Assembly: GCA_018678395.1 (NCBI GenBank)
Contig: JAHHMJ010000218.1
Coordinates: 1-11,690 of the forward strand
Direction: 5' to 3'
Length of the DNA stretch: 11,690 nt
Source of the DNA: Gemmatimonadota bacterium
GTDB taxonomy: Bacteria; Gemmatimonadota; Gemmatimonadetes; Longimicrobiales; Gaopeijiaceae
The first letter of the stretch is position 1. Each line of letters begins with the position of its first letter. The notes under the pieces are model-generated. The model did not search any database and was not told the DNA's origin. It was given only the letters and a program-made list of their open reading frames with translations. Position numbers and translations under genes: made by a program. Below are positions 5,335 through 11,690 of the stretch, one piece after another.

Positions 5335-7752
5335 CTACGGCACCAGCCGCAGGTGGGCCCAATCCCGCTCGGGCTGCACCACGAGCTTGAGGTGCAGTCG
5401 CCCGTTGGCGGCGTCGTACCAGTAGACGGATCCGTCGCCCGCGCGGACTTCGGCGAGTGAGCCCGCGGCGTTCATCGGATTCCCCTCCCAGTAGTCCCGC
5501 ACGATCCGCGACGGGGCCGCGCCGAGGTTGATCTGTACCTCGATCCACTCGCCCGGGCGCCCGTCGCGCAGGTTGAGTTGCATGTCGCCGGCGCTGGCCG
5601 CGGTCTGGATCGCGTAGGCGCGGTTGGCGACCAGGCTCATCGATGCGCGATCCGGATTGTTGCCGATCCCGACGAACCGCTCTTCGGCGGCGTCGTCCCG
5701 CACCACGTCGATCGGTGCGAAGTCCGACGAAGCCCGCAGGATCAGGCGCGAGTAGGGGCCCGGACACACCGAGGCGTTCCAGGCGGGACGGGCATCGCAC
5801 TCGGGGGTCGTGAGCAACGGCGTGTTCGCCACGACCCAATGCCCGGCGGTTCCTGCCACCATGCCCAGCGCATCGAGGAATACGGCGGCCTTGTCGCCGT
5901 CCTTGTCGGCCTGGGGCGGCTCGAGGTACACGACATTGGAGTCGATGAACTCGAGGTCCTCGGCGACGTTGCCGGTGTGGACCGAGAAGGCGTTGCGCCG
6001 ATTGTAGCCCAGTGCGCTCCACGGAATCGCGCCGGCACCCGAGAAGCCATGGAAGGTGACGCGGCGCGCCCCCACCCGTCCGTCGTAGAACTCGAAGCCG
6101 CGGTAGAGGCCGCGGCGGCTCACGTCGTTGCTCGTCTCCGCGGTGACGAAGGCGTCTTCGATGAAGCTCTCGGAGCTGGCGAAGGTCGCACCGATCGCGT
6201 TGTCGGCCAGGATCGCGCCCGTGAGTCGGTGGGCGTGCCCGCGCAGCCAGACCGCTCGCGGGGCGTTCTTGTAGGCGACCAGGTTCTCGAAGACGGCGGG
6301 GACCACCTCGGAGTTCGGATCCGTCGGCACCTGGCGCGGTCGGTAGCTCGTCGTCTCGGTCTCGCCGTCGGGTCGCGGGCCGTGGTCGACGAAGAGCCCG
6401 CCGCGCTGGTTCGAGTGGGCCACGTTGTCGCGGAAGACGCCCAGCGGAGTGCGGCGCGGCCGATCCGGCTGGCCGGCCGAGGGGCCGGTCGGCTCCTCGG
6501 GGAGGGCATACCAGAAGCCGATGCCCTGCGAGCCGGCGGCGACGTTGCCCTCGAGGTGGTTGTTCGGGTTGGTGACCCAGAACGTGGCGGGACGCTCGTC
6601 GGAGGGCAGGAGCCGCGCGGCCCCCTCGGGACGCCGCCCCAGGATTCCGACGTTGTCCACGAAGAGATTGCCCGTCTCGGCCCCGTCCTCGAGGAAGTAA
6701 CCGTGCCCGAGATGGTCGTAGCAGGTGTTGCCGGTGACCTCGAGCCGATCGGCGCCGTGGACCGTGACGCAGCGGTTGCCGCTGCGCCAGATCGAGCTGT
6801 TGCGAATGAACTGGCCCGGGACGTCGCCGGCCATGTGCCAGTGCACCGGATACCGGCCGAGCTGGCCGGTCTGGCCCATGTGCACGAACTCCACGCCCTG
6901 AATGCGAGCCGTCGCACCGGCCAGGATCATCACGTGCCCGCCGCCGTCCGCCGCGCCCGGACCGACGTTGCCGTCGTCGTCGACTCCCAGACCTCGGATC
7001 GTGACGGAGCGGTTGAGGAGCAACACCTCTGCGCGCTGGTCGACCGAGCGACCGACGATGTTCTGGATCTCGCCGTAGTGGTGGTGCGAGAGAGCGGCGT
7101 CGAGCGTCACCGTCCGGCCGGAGATCGCCGTGATCTCGCGGTCCTCCGCCTCGAGCGGGTTGAACCCGGACGGCGCGATCGCGATCCGGTCGCCGACCTC
7201 CCAGTCGACATCGTCGGCGACCCGGATCGTCCCGCTACCGGCCGGTGCCGTCGCGTCCAGGCGGGTCCATGCGGTGCGCGGGTCCCCCCAGATCTCGAGC
7301 AGCCCACCGGGCGGCACTCCGATCAGGCGGCTGCCCATCCCGGCGGCGGCCTCGACGTTCATCGGCCCGGTCAGGGTGATGCGTAGTCGATCCGTGAACG
7401 GTTCGGCTTCGGTCCCCACGCGGAGGACGCCCGGGACCAGGATCCAGTCCGCCGTGAGTTCGATGTCCCGGCGCGCCACGATCAACTCGCCCTCGACGGT
7501 CACGCCACCGAGTGCGGGGGGCGACACGTCGAGCTCCACGCTCGCGCCCTGCGGGATGACCACGGCCTGACCTGCAGCCGGAACGGCCCCGCCCGGCCAG
7601 GCGGAAGGATCGGACCACTGCTGGATAGAATCTTCCGGAACCGGATCGTCGATCGGCATCACCGGCTCATCGTCGCTCGTGCATGCCGACAGCACGATCG
7701 CGAATGCGACGGCGCAGGGAATCCAGATGTGGCGGCGATCCCGGTGACCCAT
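5335..7752 (-). CDS. CEMIP/TMEM2-like lipoprotein: G8 domain plus parallel beta-helix, putative polysaccharide (hyaluronan-type) depolymerase
   Basis: The 805-residue product starts with a lipoprotein signal ending L-S-A-C (Cys24). A G8 domain follows at ~45-165 (W-S-D-P-S-A-W-P-G-G, then V-V-I-P-x-G), then D-V-D-W-E-V-G-D-R-I (181-190) and a right-handed beta-helix. Landmarks remembered from vertebrate CEMIP/CEMIP2 are present in order: R-Y-P-V-H-W-H-M-A-G-D (300-310), C-V-T-V-H-G, a G-H-x-F-x-E-D-G-like turn, L-L-P-S-D, F-W-x-x-N-P-N-N, A-A-G-S, P-T-G-P-S, P-L-G-x-F, A-H-S-N, A-Y-K-N, W-L-R-G, A-D-N-x-I-G, D-G-D-K-x-x-V-F, and Y-W-Y-D...G-R-L-H-L-K-L near the end. Human CEMIP and CEMIP2 bind or degrade hyaluronan; activity here is inferred, and the vertebrate GG domains are absent. 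GGAGGAG at 7756-7762 decides the start at 7752; an open extension to 7842 would bury the signal peptide. It stands alone, convergent with the cytochrome gene. Confidence 0.95.
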   Translation of the reverse strand: MGHRDRRHIWIPCAVAFAIVLSACTSDDEPVMPIDDPVPEDSIQQWSDPSAWPGGAVPAAGQAVVIPQGASVELDVSPPALGGVTVEGELIVARRDIELTADWILVPGVLRVGTEAEPFTDRLRITLTGPMNVEAAAGMGSRLIGVPPGGLLEIWGDPRTAWTRLDATAPAGSGTIRVADDVDWEVGDRIAIAPSGFNPLEAEDREITAISGRTVTLDAALSHHHYGEIQNIVGRSVDQRAEVLLLNRSVTIRGLGVDDDGNVGPGAADGGGHVMILAGATARIQGVEFVHMGQTGQLGRYPVHWHMAGDVPGQFIRNSSIWRSGNRCVTVHGADRLEVTGNTCYDHLGHGYFLEDGAETGNLFVDNVGILGRRPEGAARLLPSDERPATFWVTNPNNHLEGNVAAGSQGIGFWYALPEEPTGPSAGQPDRPRRTPLGVFRDNVAHSNQRGGLFVDHGPRPDGETETTSYRPRQVPTDPNSEVVPAVFENLVAYKNAPRAVWLRGHAHRLTGAILADNAIGATFASSESFIEDAFVTAETSNDVSRRGLYRGFEFYDGRVGARRVTFHGFSGAGAIPWSALGYNRRNAFSVHTGNVAEDLEFIDSNVVYLEPPQADKDGDKAAVFLDALGMVAGTAGHWVVANTPLLTTPECDARPAWNASVCPGPYSRLILRASSDFAPIDVVRDDAAEERFVGIGNNPDRASMSLVANRAYAIQTAASAGDMQLNLRDGRPGEWIEVQINLGAAPSRIVRDYWEGNPMNAAGSLAEVRAGDGSVYWYDAANGRLHLKLVVQPERDWAHLRLVP

Positions 7753-7755
7753 GTG

Positions 7756-7762
7756 CTCCTCC
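7756..7762 (-). promoter_or_regulatory. Ribosome binding site deciding the start of the CEMIP/TMEM2-like gene
   Basis: On the minus strand GGAGGAG stands three bases before the ATG at 7752. It selects that start over the in-frame upstream codon at 7842, whose 30-residue extension would precede the lipoprotein signal and lacks a ribosome site. Confidence 0.75.
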
Positions 7763-7827
7763 GTGCAGGCGAGTCGCCCGCTTCGACTGCGCGACGACTT
7801 CGGTACGGCTACAACGTCGGGGCTGAG

Positions 7828-7837
7828 GCTTGCAAGC
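7828..7837. repeat. Perfect 10-bp palindrome upstream of the CEMIP/TMEM2-like gene
   Basis: GCTTGCAAGC reads the same on both strands. It lies 75 bases upstream of the start codon, inside the 103-base gap between the aminotransferase stop and this gene. On the minus strand it contains TTGCAA, which could serve as a weak -35 element; the expected -10 position holds only a poor match (TGTAGC). A role as an operator is possible but unproven. Confidence 0.3.
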
Positions 7838-7855
7838 TTCACGCCGGTGTGGCGA

Positions 7856-9112
7856 TCAGGCTGCGGGCACGGCGGCTACGCCCTCCACCAGCGCCTCGAC
7901 CAGTCGGGGGACGTCCGCGGCCGGGGTACAGCACAGCCCCACACGTACCGCGCCGTCGATCGGCACGGTATACACGCCGGCCTCCCGCATCACCCGCGCG
8001 GTGGTGGCGGCGTCGGGTGTGAAGACGGCCACGAAGAACCCGGCGTCGTAGCGCGGGAAGTCGAGTCCCGCCGCGGTCGCCTCGCGCTTGAAGACGTCGA
8101 TGCGCTGCTGGAGCGTGTCCGTGAGCGCCTGCCGCTCCGTGTCACACCGGGTCGCGAGGTCGGGATCGGTGAGCAGGCGCGTGACCGCGATCTGCCCGAC
8201 ATGGCTGCAGTTCGACCAGGTGGCGCGGCTGGTGTAGCCCAGCGCGTTCGCGATCTGGGTCCGCTCGGCGTCGTCACGGTGAAGGGCCACCAGCGCCCCC
8301 GTCCGCGAGCCGTACTGGGTGAACGCCTTGGATGCTGTCCACGCCACGAGGACCGTCGCCGCCTCCAGCATCGCCTCGGCGGCGGGGACCCAGGCGTCCC
8401 GGCCGTCTCCGGCGTAGTGCAGGTACGCGGCGTCGATCAGGACGGTCACCGGGACGCGGGCACCGACGCGCCGGACTACCGTGGCGACCTCGTCCCACTC
8501 CTCGGGGCTCAACGAGTAGCCCGTCGGATTGTGGCAGGGGAAGTTCATGACGAGGAACACGCGGCCCTGCTCGGCGGCGTGTCGCTCCATGCCCTCGGCC
8601 AGCGCGGCGGTGTCGAAGCCCCCGTCGGCGCTGAACAGAGCGAAGGTGTCGATGCCGCGCCCGGAGTGCATCGAGATGTCGCGGTACGGTCCCCAGAAAT
8701 ACTGCGTCGTCAGGAGCCGCTGGCCCGGCTCCAGGAAATTGACCATGGCCTGGTAGATCGCTCCCGTGCCGCCTGGGGTGGCGACGGCGACGGCCCGGTC
8801 CGCGAGCGGGGTCTCGGCGAAGAGGCTGTCGATCACCGCGCGCCGAAACTCCGGACGTCCCGAGATGGGTGCGTAGCCGGCCGCCCCGCGCGCCTGGGCG
8901 TCGGCGAATGCCTCCAGCACCGAGGGCAGGACGGCCAGCGTGCCCTCGTCCGTGGTCAGGGCACCGAGCGTCGCGTTGACGATCGACTCCCCCGCCGCGG
9001 CCCGGCGTGTCGCCTCGGCGTGGAGGACGAAGATGGGGTGGTCCCCGACGCGGCCTCGCGAGGCCGGGATCAGGGAGGTCGGTGCAGTGGCGCCGAGGGA
9101 CGAGTCGGTCAT
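7856..9112 (-). CDS. Class I/II PLP-dependent aminotransferase (aspartate/aromatic type fold)
   Basis: This 418-residue cytoplasmic enzyme belongs to fold-type I aminotransferases and would transfer an amino group from an amino acid to a 2-oxo acid through pyridoxal phosphate. In order: G-Y-A-P-I-S-G (79-85, with the Tyr70-like residue), G-G-T-G-A (114-118, cofactor phosphate), F-W-G-P-Y (139-143, the ring-stacking Trp), F-P-C-H-N-P-T-G (191-198, Asn195), D-A-A-Y (227-230), S-K-A-F (Lys262 is the Schiff-base lysine), G-S-R-T-G-A-L (268-274), and V-R-V-G-L (Arg390, substrate carboxylate). The pattern is closer to the aspartate/tyrosine aminotransferase group than to histidinol-phosphate enzymes; the exact substrate cannot be read from the sequence. 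Length is normal and all key residues are present. It lies 42 bases after the membrane-protein stop, with only a weak ribosome site, so it may be the last gene of that operon or have its own promoter. Confidence 0.95.
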   Translation of the reverse strand: MTDSSLGATAPTSLIPASRGRVGDHPIFVLHAEATRRAAAGESIVNATLGALTTDEGTLAVLPSVLEAFADAQARGAAGYAPISGRPEFRRAVIDSLFAETPLADRAVAVATPGGTGAIYQAMVNFLEPGQRLLTTQYFWGPYRDISMHSGRGIDTFALFSADGGFDTAALAEGMERHAAEQGRVFLVMNFPCHNPTGYSLSPEEWDEVATVVRRVGARVPVTVLIDAAYLHYAGDGRDAWVPAAEAMLEAATVLVAWTASKAFTQYGSRTGALVALHRDDAERTQIANALGYTSRATWSNCSHVGQIAVTRLLTDPDLATRCDTERQALTDTLQQRIDVFKREATAAGLDFPRYDAGFFVAVFTPDAATTARVMREAGVYTVPIDGAVRVGLCCTPAADVPRLVEALVEGVAAVPAA

Positions 9113-9154
9113 CCAGAAATTCCGGAACGGGGGAACACGCCCCGAAAAGAGCGC

Positions 9155-9817
9155 TCAGGCGCCGGAAGTCAACTCCGGACGCTCGACGTCGGGGGGCCCG
9201 ACCGGCTCCGTCTCGGTCTCACCGGCCAGGCTGGCAAGGGCGTCGAGCTGCCGCTCGAGCAGCTCGAGCGCTGCTGCTGCGCGCCGCCGCTTCGGCAGCC
9301 GGTCGGCGCGTTGCACGACGAGGGATACGCCGAGCAGGGCCAGGAGTGCGAGGCTCCACGTCCCCAGGAAGGGGATCGCGAAGCCGAGGGGTGCGAGCAC
9401 CAGCGTCAGCCCGATGATCCACGCGGTGTGGCGGCGCTCCTGGACGTCGTCCACCCGCTCCTGCACCCGCTCCATCGCCTCCAGTAGCCGCACCCGCATC
9501 GAGCGCTCCGATTCGCCGGGATGTGCGGGAAGCCCCCCTTCGTCGGTGACCTGCCTGGCGAACGCGTCCAGATCGGGGGCTCGGATGTAGCGCTCGGGAT
9601 GGCGGAGTACGGCGCCGGCGCGAAGTCCGCCGACGAGTCCCAGCGCGCCGACCAGGAGGTGGGTCTCGACGTTGCCGAAAAGCCCGGTGACCACGGCCAG
9701 GAGCGCGATGAGCGCCAGGACCGTGAGCGCCTGAAAGCGGGCGTCGGCGATCTGCTCCAGGGTCGGTCCCGGGGTGTCCACAGGGCTGCGCACACCGCCC
9801 GAGTGCTCGCCCGTCAT
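9155..9817 (-). CDS. Four-helix integral membrane protein, likely partner of the ABC ATPase
   Basis: The 220-residue product has two hydrophobic pairs, at ~31-48/54-71 and ~132-150/153-169. They are separated by a charged amphipathic stretch (~102-130, R-L-L-E-A-M-E-R-V-Q-E-R-V-D-D-V-Q) that could form a short coiled coil. A basic patch (L-P-K-R-R-R) follows the last span, then a second helix and an acidic Pro-rich tail; these would be cytoplasmic by the positive-inside rule. It resembles no ABC permease family that I know: it is short, and no EAA coupling loop is evident. The ATG overlaps the ATPase stop (ATGA, 9814-9817), with GAGG at 9825-9828 seven bases upstream, so the two are made together. 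A longer open frame continues upstream to 10681, but it is an out-of-frame shadow of the ATPase gene and is not used here. Confidence 0.85.
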   Translation of the reverse strand: MTGEHSGGVRSPVDTPGPTLEQIADARFQALTVLALIALLAVVTGLFGNVETHLLVGALGLVGGLRAGAVLRHPERYIRAPDLDAFARQVTDEGGLPAHPGESERSMRVRLLEAMERVQERVDDVQERRHTAWIIGLTLVLAPLGFAIPFLGTWSLALLALLGVSLVVQRADRLPKRRRAAAALELLERQLDALASLAGETETEPVGPPDVERPELTSGA

Positions 9818-10557
9818 GCTCCCGCCTCGCCGTGCGACGTCGGCGGAACCCGCGAACCGAGATACTCCCGGCGGAACTGCGGATGCTCGCCGGCTTGCCT
9901 GGGCGACCCCAGATCGTGCGTCGTGCCGCTCGTGACCCAGACGACCTCGTCCGCTATGGCGAACACGTCTTCGATGTCGTGTCCGGAGACGACGACGGCG
10001 CAGCCCCGGTCTCGGAGATCCTGGAGGCCGCGGGCGATGAGCGGTCGGTCGATGGGCGCAACGCCCGCGAACGGCTCGTCCATGAGCAGACAGCGTGGGC
10101 TTCGGAGCGCGGCGAGCGCGAGGGAGGACCGTTGGCGCTCCCCGCCCGAGAGGCGCTTCGGACGACGGTCGAGAAACTCGGTGAGGTTCAGGCGCTCGAT
10201 CACCGCGTCGATATCGTCGGATCGATCGAAGACGCGCGCGAAGGCCGCCAGATGGTCGCGAACCGTGAAATGCGGCGTCAACGCCGCGTCCTGATCCGAG
10301 TAGAACAGGCCCGCTCGAGCCATCTCGTGCAATCGGGGTCGCGGCAGAAACCGTCCCTGCCACAGCACCCGTCCGTGGTCCGGGCGTACGAGTCCGACGG
10401 CGATCTTCAGCATCGTCGACTTGCCGGAGCCGTTGCGGCCCATCAGCGCGGTGATGGTGGAGGGCCGGGCGCGGAAGGAGGCGGCCTTCAGCACGACCGT
10501 ACGACCGAACGTCTTGCCGAGGCCGTCGGCCTCGAGGAGCGCCCCTCTCTGGGTCAG
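9814..10557 (-). CDS. ABC transporter ATP-binding protein, LptB/LivG-like
   Basis: A complete nucleotide-binding subunit. Counting from CTG at 10557 (247 residues): an A-loop-type strand L-L-E-A-D-G-L-G-K-T-F-G, Walker A G-R-N-G-S-G-K-S-T (40-48), Q-loop Gln89, signature L-S-G-G-E-R-Q-R (136-143), Walker B C-L-L-M-D-E-P with Glu161, and the switch His193 in S-G-H-D. The D-loop region F-A-G-V-A-P-I is close to the F-A-G-V-D-P-I of LptB, and the C-terminus has the Y-L-G common in LptB and LivG proteins. No permease of LptF/G or LivH/M type is nearby. The only in-frame ATG/GTG/TTG before Walker A is GTG at 10494, which would remove the first conserved strand. CTG at 10557 overlaps the preceding stop as CTGA and restores it. 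If the conventional start is used, the gene is 9814-10494 (226 residues). Confidence 0.93.
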   Translation of the reverse strand: MTQRGALLEADGLGKTFGRTVVLKAASFRARPSTITALMGRNGSGKSTMLKIAVGLVRPDHGRVLWQGRFLPRPRLHEMARAGLFYSDQDAALTPHFTVRDHLAAFARVFDRSDDIDAVIERLNLTEFLDRRPKRLSGGERQRSSLALAALRSPRCLLMDEPFAGVAPIDRPLIARGLQDLRDRGCAVVVSGHDIEDVFAIADEVVWVTSGTTHDLGSPRQAGEHPQFRREYLGSRVPPTSHGEAGA

Positions 10558-11036
10558 CGGTCGACGACCTGCCAGGCGCCTTCCACACGTCGCACGGTGA
10601 TGGACTCGAATCCTCTCCAGACCGCCCCATCCGCGCCGCCCGTACGGCCGAGCCGGAGCGAGACCTCACCCCGCTCTTCATCCGCGGCGACCCGGAGCAG
10701 GACGATGTGCGTGCCCGGATAGGCCATCTGACAGGGGACGTCCTGCTCGCAGGTCACGAACCGGTCGATCGGGCCGTACCGGAACTCCGGGCCGACCAGA
10801 TCCTCGATGTCCTCGGGCGTGACGTCCCAATTCAGCTCGCCACGGAGGATCGCCGAGAAGGATCGGGCATCGATGGCGAAGGCCCCGGCGTCGGCCAGTT
10901 CATTGCCGACGGTGGCGAAGAAGGACACCAGCCCCGTGTCTTCCGGGTCCTGGGCATGGAGGGCTCGCATCGGCAGCAGGGCGAGCCCCGCGATGACGAG
11001 CACGAAGAGGCGGCGGTACGAAGCACTGGACTTCAC
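10554..11036 (-). CDS. Small secreted hypothetical protein encoded with an ABC ATPase
   Basis: Read from GTG at 11036 this is a 160-residue protein with a clear signal peptide: S-Y-R-R, then a hydrophobic core ~10-21, with likely cleavage after L-H-A before Gln29. The mature part begins D-P-E-D-T-G and is predicted helical, then strand-rich. Cys96 and Cys102 (C-E-Q-D-V-P-C) could form a disulfide. No family is recognised. AGGAG at 11042-11046, five bases before the GTG, decides the start; an ATG at 11102 would put 22 residues in front of the signal peptide. The downstream ATPase frame begins at the stop of this gene, and the membrane protein follows, so this protein may be the periplasmic partner of that complex. 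That role is inferred from position only. Confidence 0.82.
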   Translation of the reverse strand: MKSSASYRRLFVLVIAGLALLPMRALHAQDPEDTGLVSFFATVGNELADAGAFAIDARSFSAILRGELNWDVTPEDIEDLVGPEFRYGPIDRFVTCEQDVPCQMAYPGTHIVLLRVAADEERGEVSLRLGRTGGADGAVWRGFESITVRRVEGAWQVVDR

Positions 11037-11041
11037 GACTG

Positions 11042-11046
11042 CTCCT
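11042..11046 (-). promoter_or_regulatory. Ribosome binding site selecting a GTG start for the secreted protein
   Basis: AGGAG on the minus strand lies five bases before GTG at 11036. It makes that codon preferable to ATG at 11102 and gives a normal-length signal peptide. Confidence 0.7.
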
Positions 11047-11408
11047 GGGAGGGCGGGCCACGTGAACGAGAGAAGGTGAGGTCCGCTCGGCGAGATCGCC
11101 ACCGGGGGCCGGCGCGACGACGAGCGCGGGAAGGGGACCCGGCTCGGGTCAAGGCGTCGAGTGGCCTCGGTCTGGCCCAGAAACAGACGCGGATTCCAAT
11201 CGCCGGGGTGATCTGGCTGGTCGAAGAAGGACTCCTCTACTCCGGTGGGGTTGTGTTCTACTCGCGCTCAACCCGTTACTCACACGCGGTTTGGCACGTG
11301 TTCGTGATGGACGGATCGGCTTGCCATGTCATCTCGGACTCGTGCGCCTCTTCGGGGGGAAGGGGGATCGGGGAGGAGGAAGACCACCCCGATTCACGTT
11401 CGGGCGAT
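11047..11408. other. Stretch without a confident gene, upstream of the minus-strand operon
   Basis: No convincing RNA gene, terminator or known repeat is seen in these ~360 bases, and I find no good -35/-10 pair for the secreted-protein operon that starts below it. The part from ~11200 to 11340 is visibly less GC-rich than the flanks. On the plus strand a frame from GTG 11208 stays open and has coding-like base use for its first ~45 codons (low GC at position 2, high at position 3), but it has no ribosome site and continues antisense to the next gene. It may be a gene remnant or a chance frame. Promoters for the downstream operon should lie here. Confidence 0.5.
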
Positions 11409-11690
11409 TCAGGCCTGCGTGTGAGCAAGTTCCGTGAGATCGAACCGTGGCAGGTCACGATGGATGTATCCACACCGCTCCGCGGGGCGCTTGGTCAGGC
11501 CGGCCAACGCCGCGGCCAGCGAATTCCAATCTGCCTCGGGGTCGAGGGGAATCCGGAACACCAAGCGGGCGAGGTGAACGACTTCGAACGGCCAGTTTCC
11601 GCAGTCCGGGTTCTCGGCACACACCTCCCGATCGTCCTCGCAACAGATGCATCGCTCGATGAAGCCGAGGGCGGGTACGCGGAACTCGGT
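11409..11690 (-). CDS. C-terminal part of a cysteine-rich hypothetical protein, start outside window
   Basis: The minus-strand frame enters from the right edge and ends at TGA (11409-11411), giving 93 visible residues. It opens with T-E-F-R-V-P-A-L-G-F-I-E-R followed by a cysteine cluster, C-x-C-C-x6-C-x5-C (first Cys codon at 11651-11649), and one further Cys in E-R-C-G-Y. The rest is W-P-F-E-V-V-H-L-A-R-L-V-F-R-I-P-L followed by an Ala/Leu-rich helix and a short tail. The clustered cysteines could bind a metal or form disulfides; nothing here identifies a family. A GTG at 11624 could be read as a start, but it would cut through the cysteine cluster and has poor support, so the gene most likely begins outside the window. 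Residue composition is more protein-like than the plus-strand frame opposite. Confidence 0.6.
   Translation of the reverse strand, partial: TEFRVPALGFIERCICCEDDREVCAENPDCGNWPFEVVHLARLVFRIPLDPEADWNSLAAALAGLTKRPAERCGYIHRDLPRFDLTELAHTQA

Noticed and set aside
5578..7386. 602-residue plus-strand open frame
   Set aside because: Antisense to the CEMIP/TMEM2-like gene, whose minus-strand product shows a lipobox, G8 domain and many conserved motifs. The plus frame has none.
9127..9142. Possible terminator hairpin between the membrane protein and the aminotransferase genes
   Set aside because: Only a five-base GC stem with no T tract on the minus strand. It is as likely to be chance.
7751..9487. 578-residue plus-strand open frame
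   Set aside because: Antisense to the aminotransferase, whose minus-strand product has all the PLP-binding residues.
9818..10681. N-terminal extension of the membrane-protein frame up to 10681
   Set aside because: This part is an out-of-frame reading of the ABC ATPase gene. The ATG at 9817 has a ribosome site and an ATGA overlap.
11276..11473. 65-residue minus-strand open frame
   Set aside because: Overlaps the end of the cysteine-rich gene in another frame, Ser/Pro/Glu-rich, no ribosome site and no recognisable feature.
1..11690. tRNA or rRNA genes, CRISPR arrays, insertion sequences, integrases, attachment sites
   Set aside because: Looked for on both strands. No regularly spaced repeats, transposase or integrase motifs, terminal inverted repeats or tRNA-like arms were seen.

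Overview
The window is about 70% G+C (estimated by eye) and densely coding. It contains ten recognisable protein genes plus one cut off at each end: the first gene runs off the left edge and a cysteine-rich one off the right. Many products are exported: four have Sec signal peptides or look secreted, and three carry lipoprotein signals ending in an invariant cysteine. Strong GC3 bias, abundant lipoproteins and a mixture of periplasmic proteins suggest a Gram-negative-type, free-living, high-GC bacterium. Gemmatimonadota or a relative is my best guess, but this is inference and no marker gene is present.

Layout. (1) 1-2809, minus strand: an exported lipoprotein related to HpcH/HpaI aldolases, followed after 10 bases by a large secreted protein built from two related modules and truncated at the window edge. 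(2) 2810-3023: a divergent intergenic region with two small inverted repeats. (3) 3024-5324, plus strand: a three-gene unit of an unrecognised 428-residue soluble protein, a secreted four-cysteine protein overlapping it by ATGA, and a small lipoprotein c-type cytochrome with a CX4CH heme motif. (4) 5335-7752, minus strand and convergent with the cytochrome: an 805-residue lipoprotein with a G8 domain and a parallel beta-helix. It matches along almost its whole length the core of the vertebrate CEMIP/CEMIP2 (TMEM2) hyaluronan-degrading proteins. (5) 7856-11036, minus strand: a secreted small protein, an ABC ATPase of LptB/LivG type, a four-helix membrane protein and a class I aminotransferase. 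The first three are joined by stop/start overlaps, and the aminotransferase follows after 42 bases. (6) 11037-11408: no convincing gene. (7) 11409-end: the C-terminus of a cysteine-rich protein.

The ATPase and membrane protein probably form one membrane complex, and the secreted protein made from the same transcript could be its periplasmic partner. The aminotransferase may only share the transcript. The beta-helix lipoprotein, the secreted modular protein and the cytochrome fit a cell that works on polymers or organic matter at its surface, but no pathway can be assembled from this window alone. The most striking item is the bacterial CEMIP/TMEM2-like lipoprotein. Also notable are an exported aldolase homologue that appears to have lost its active-site residues, and an ABC ATPase whose conserved N-terminus can be reached only from a CTG codon.
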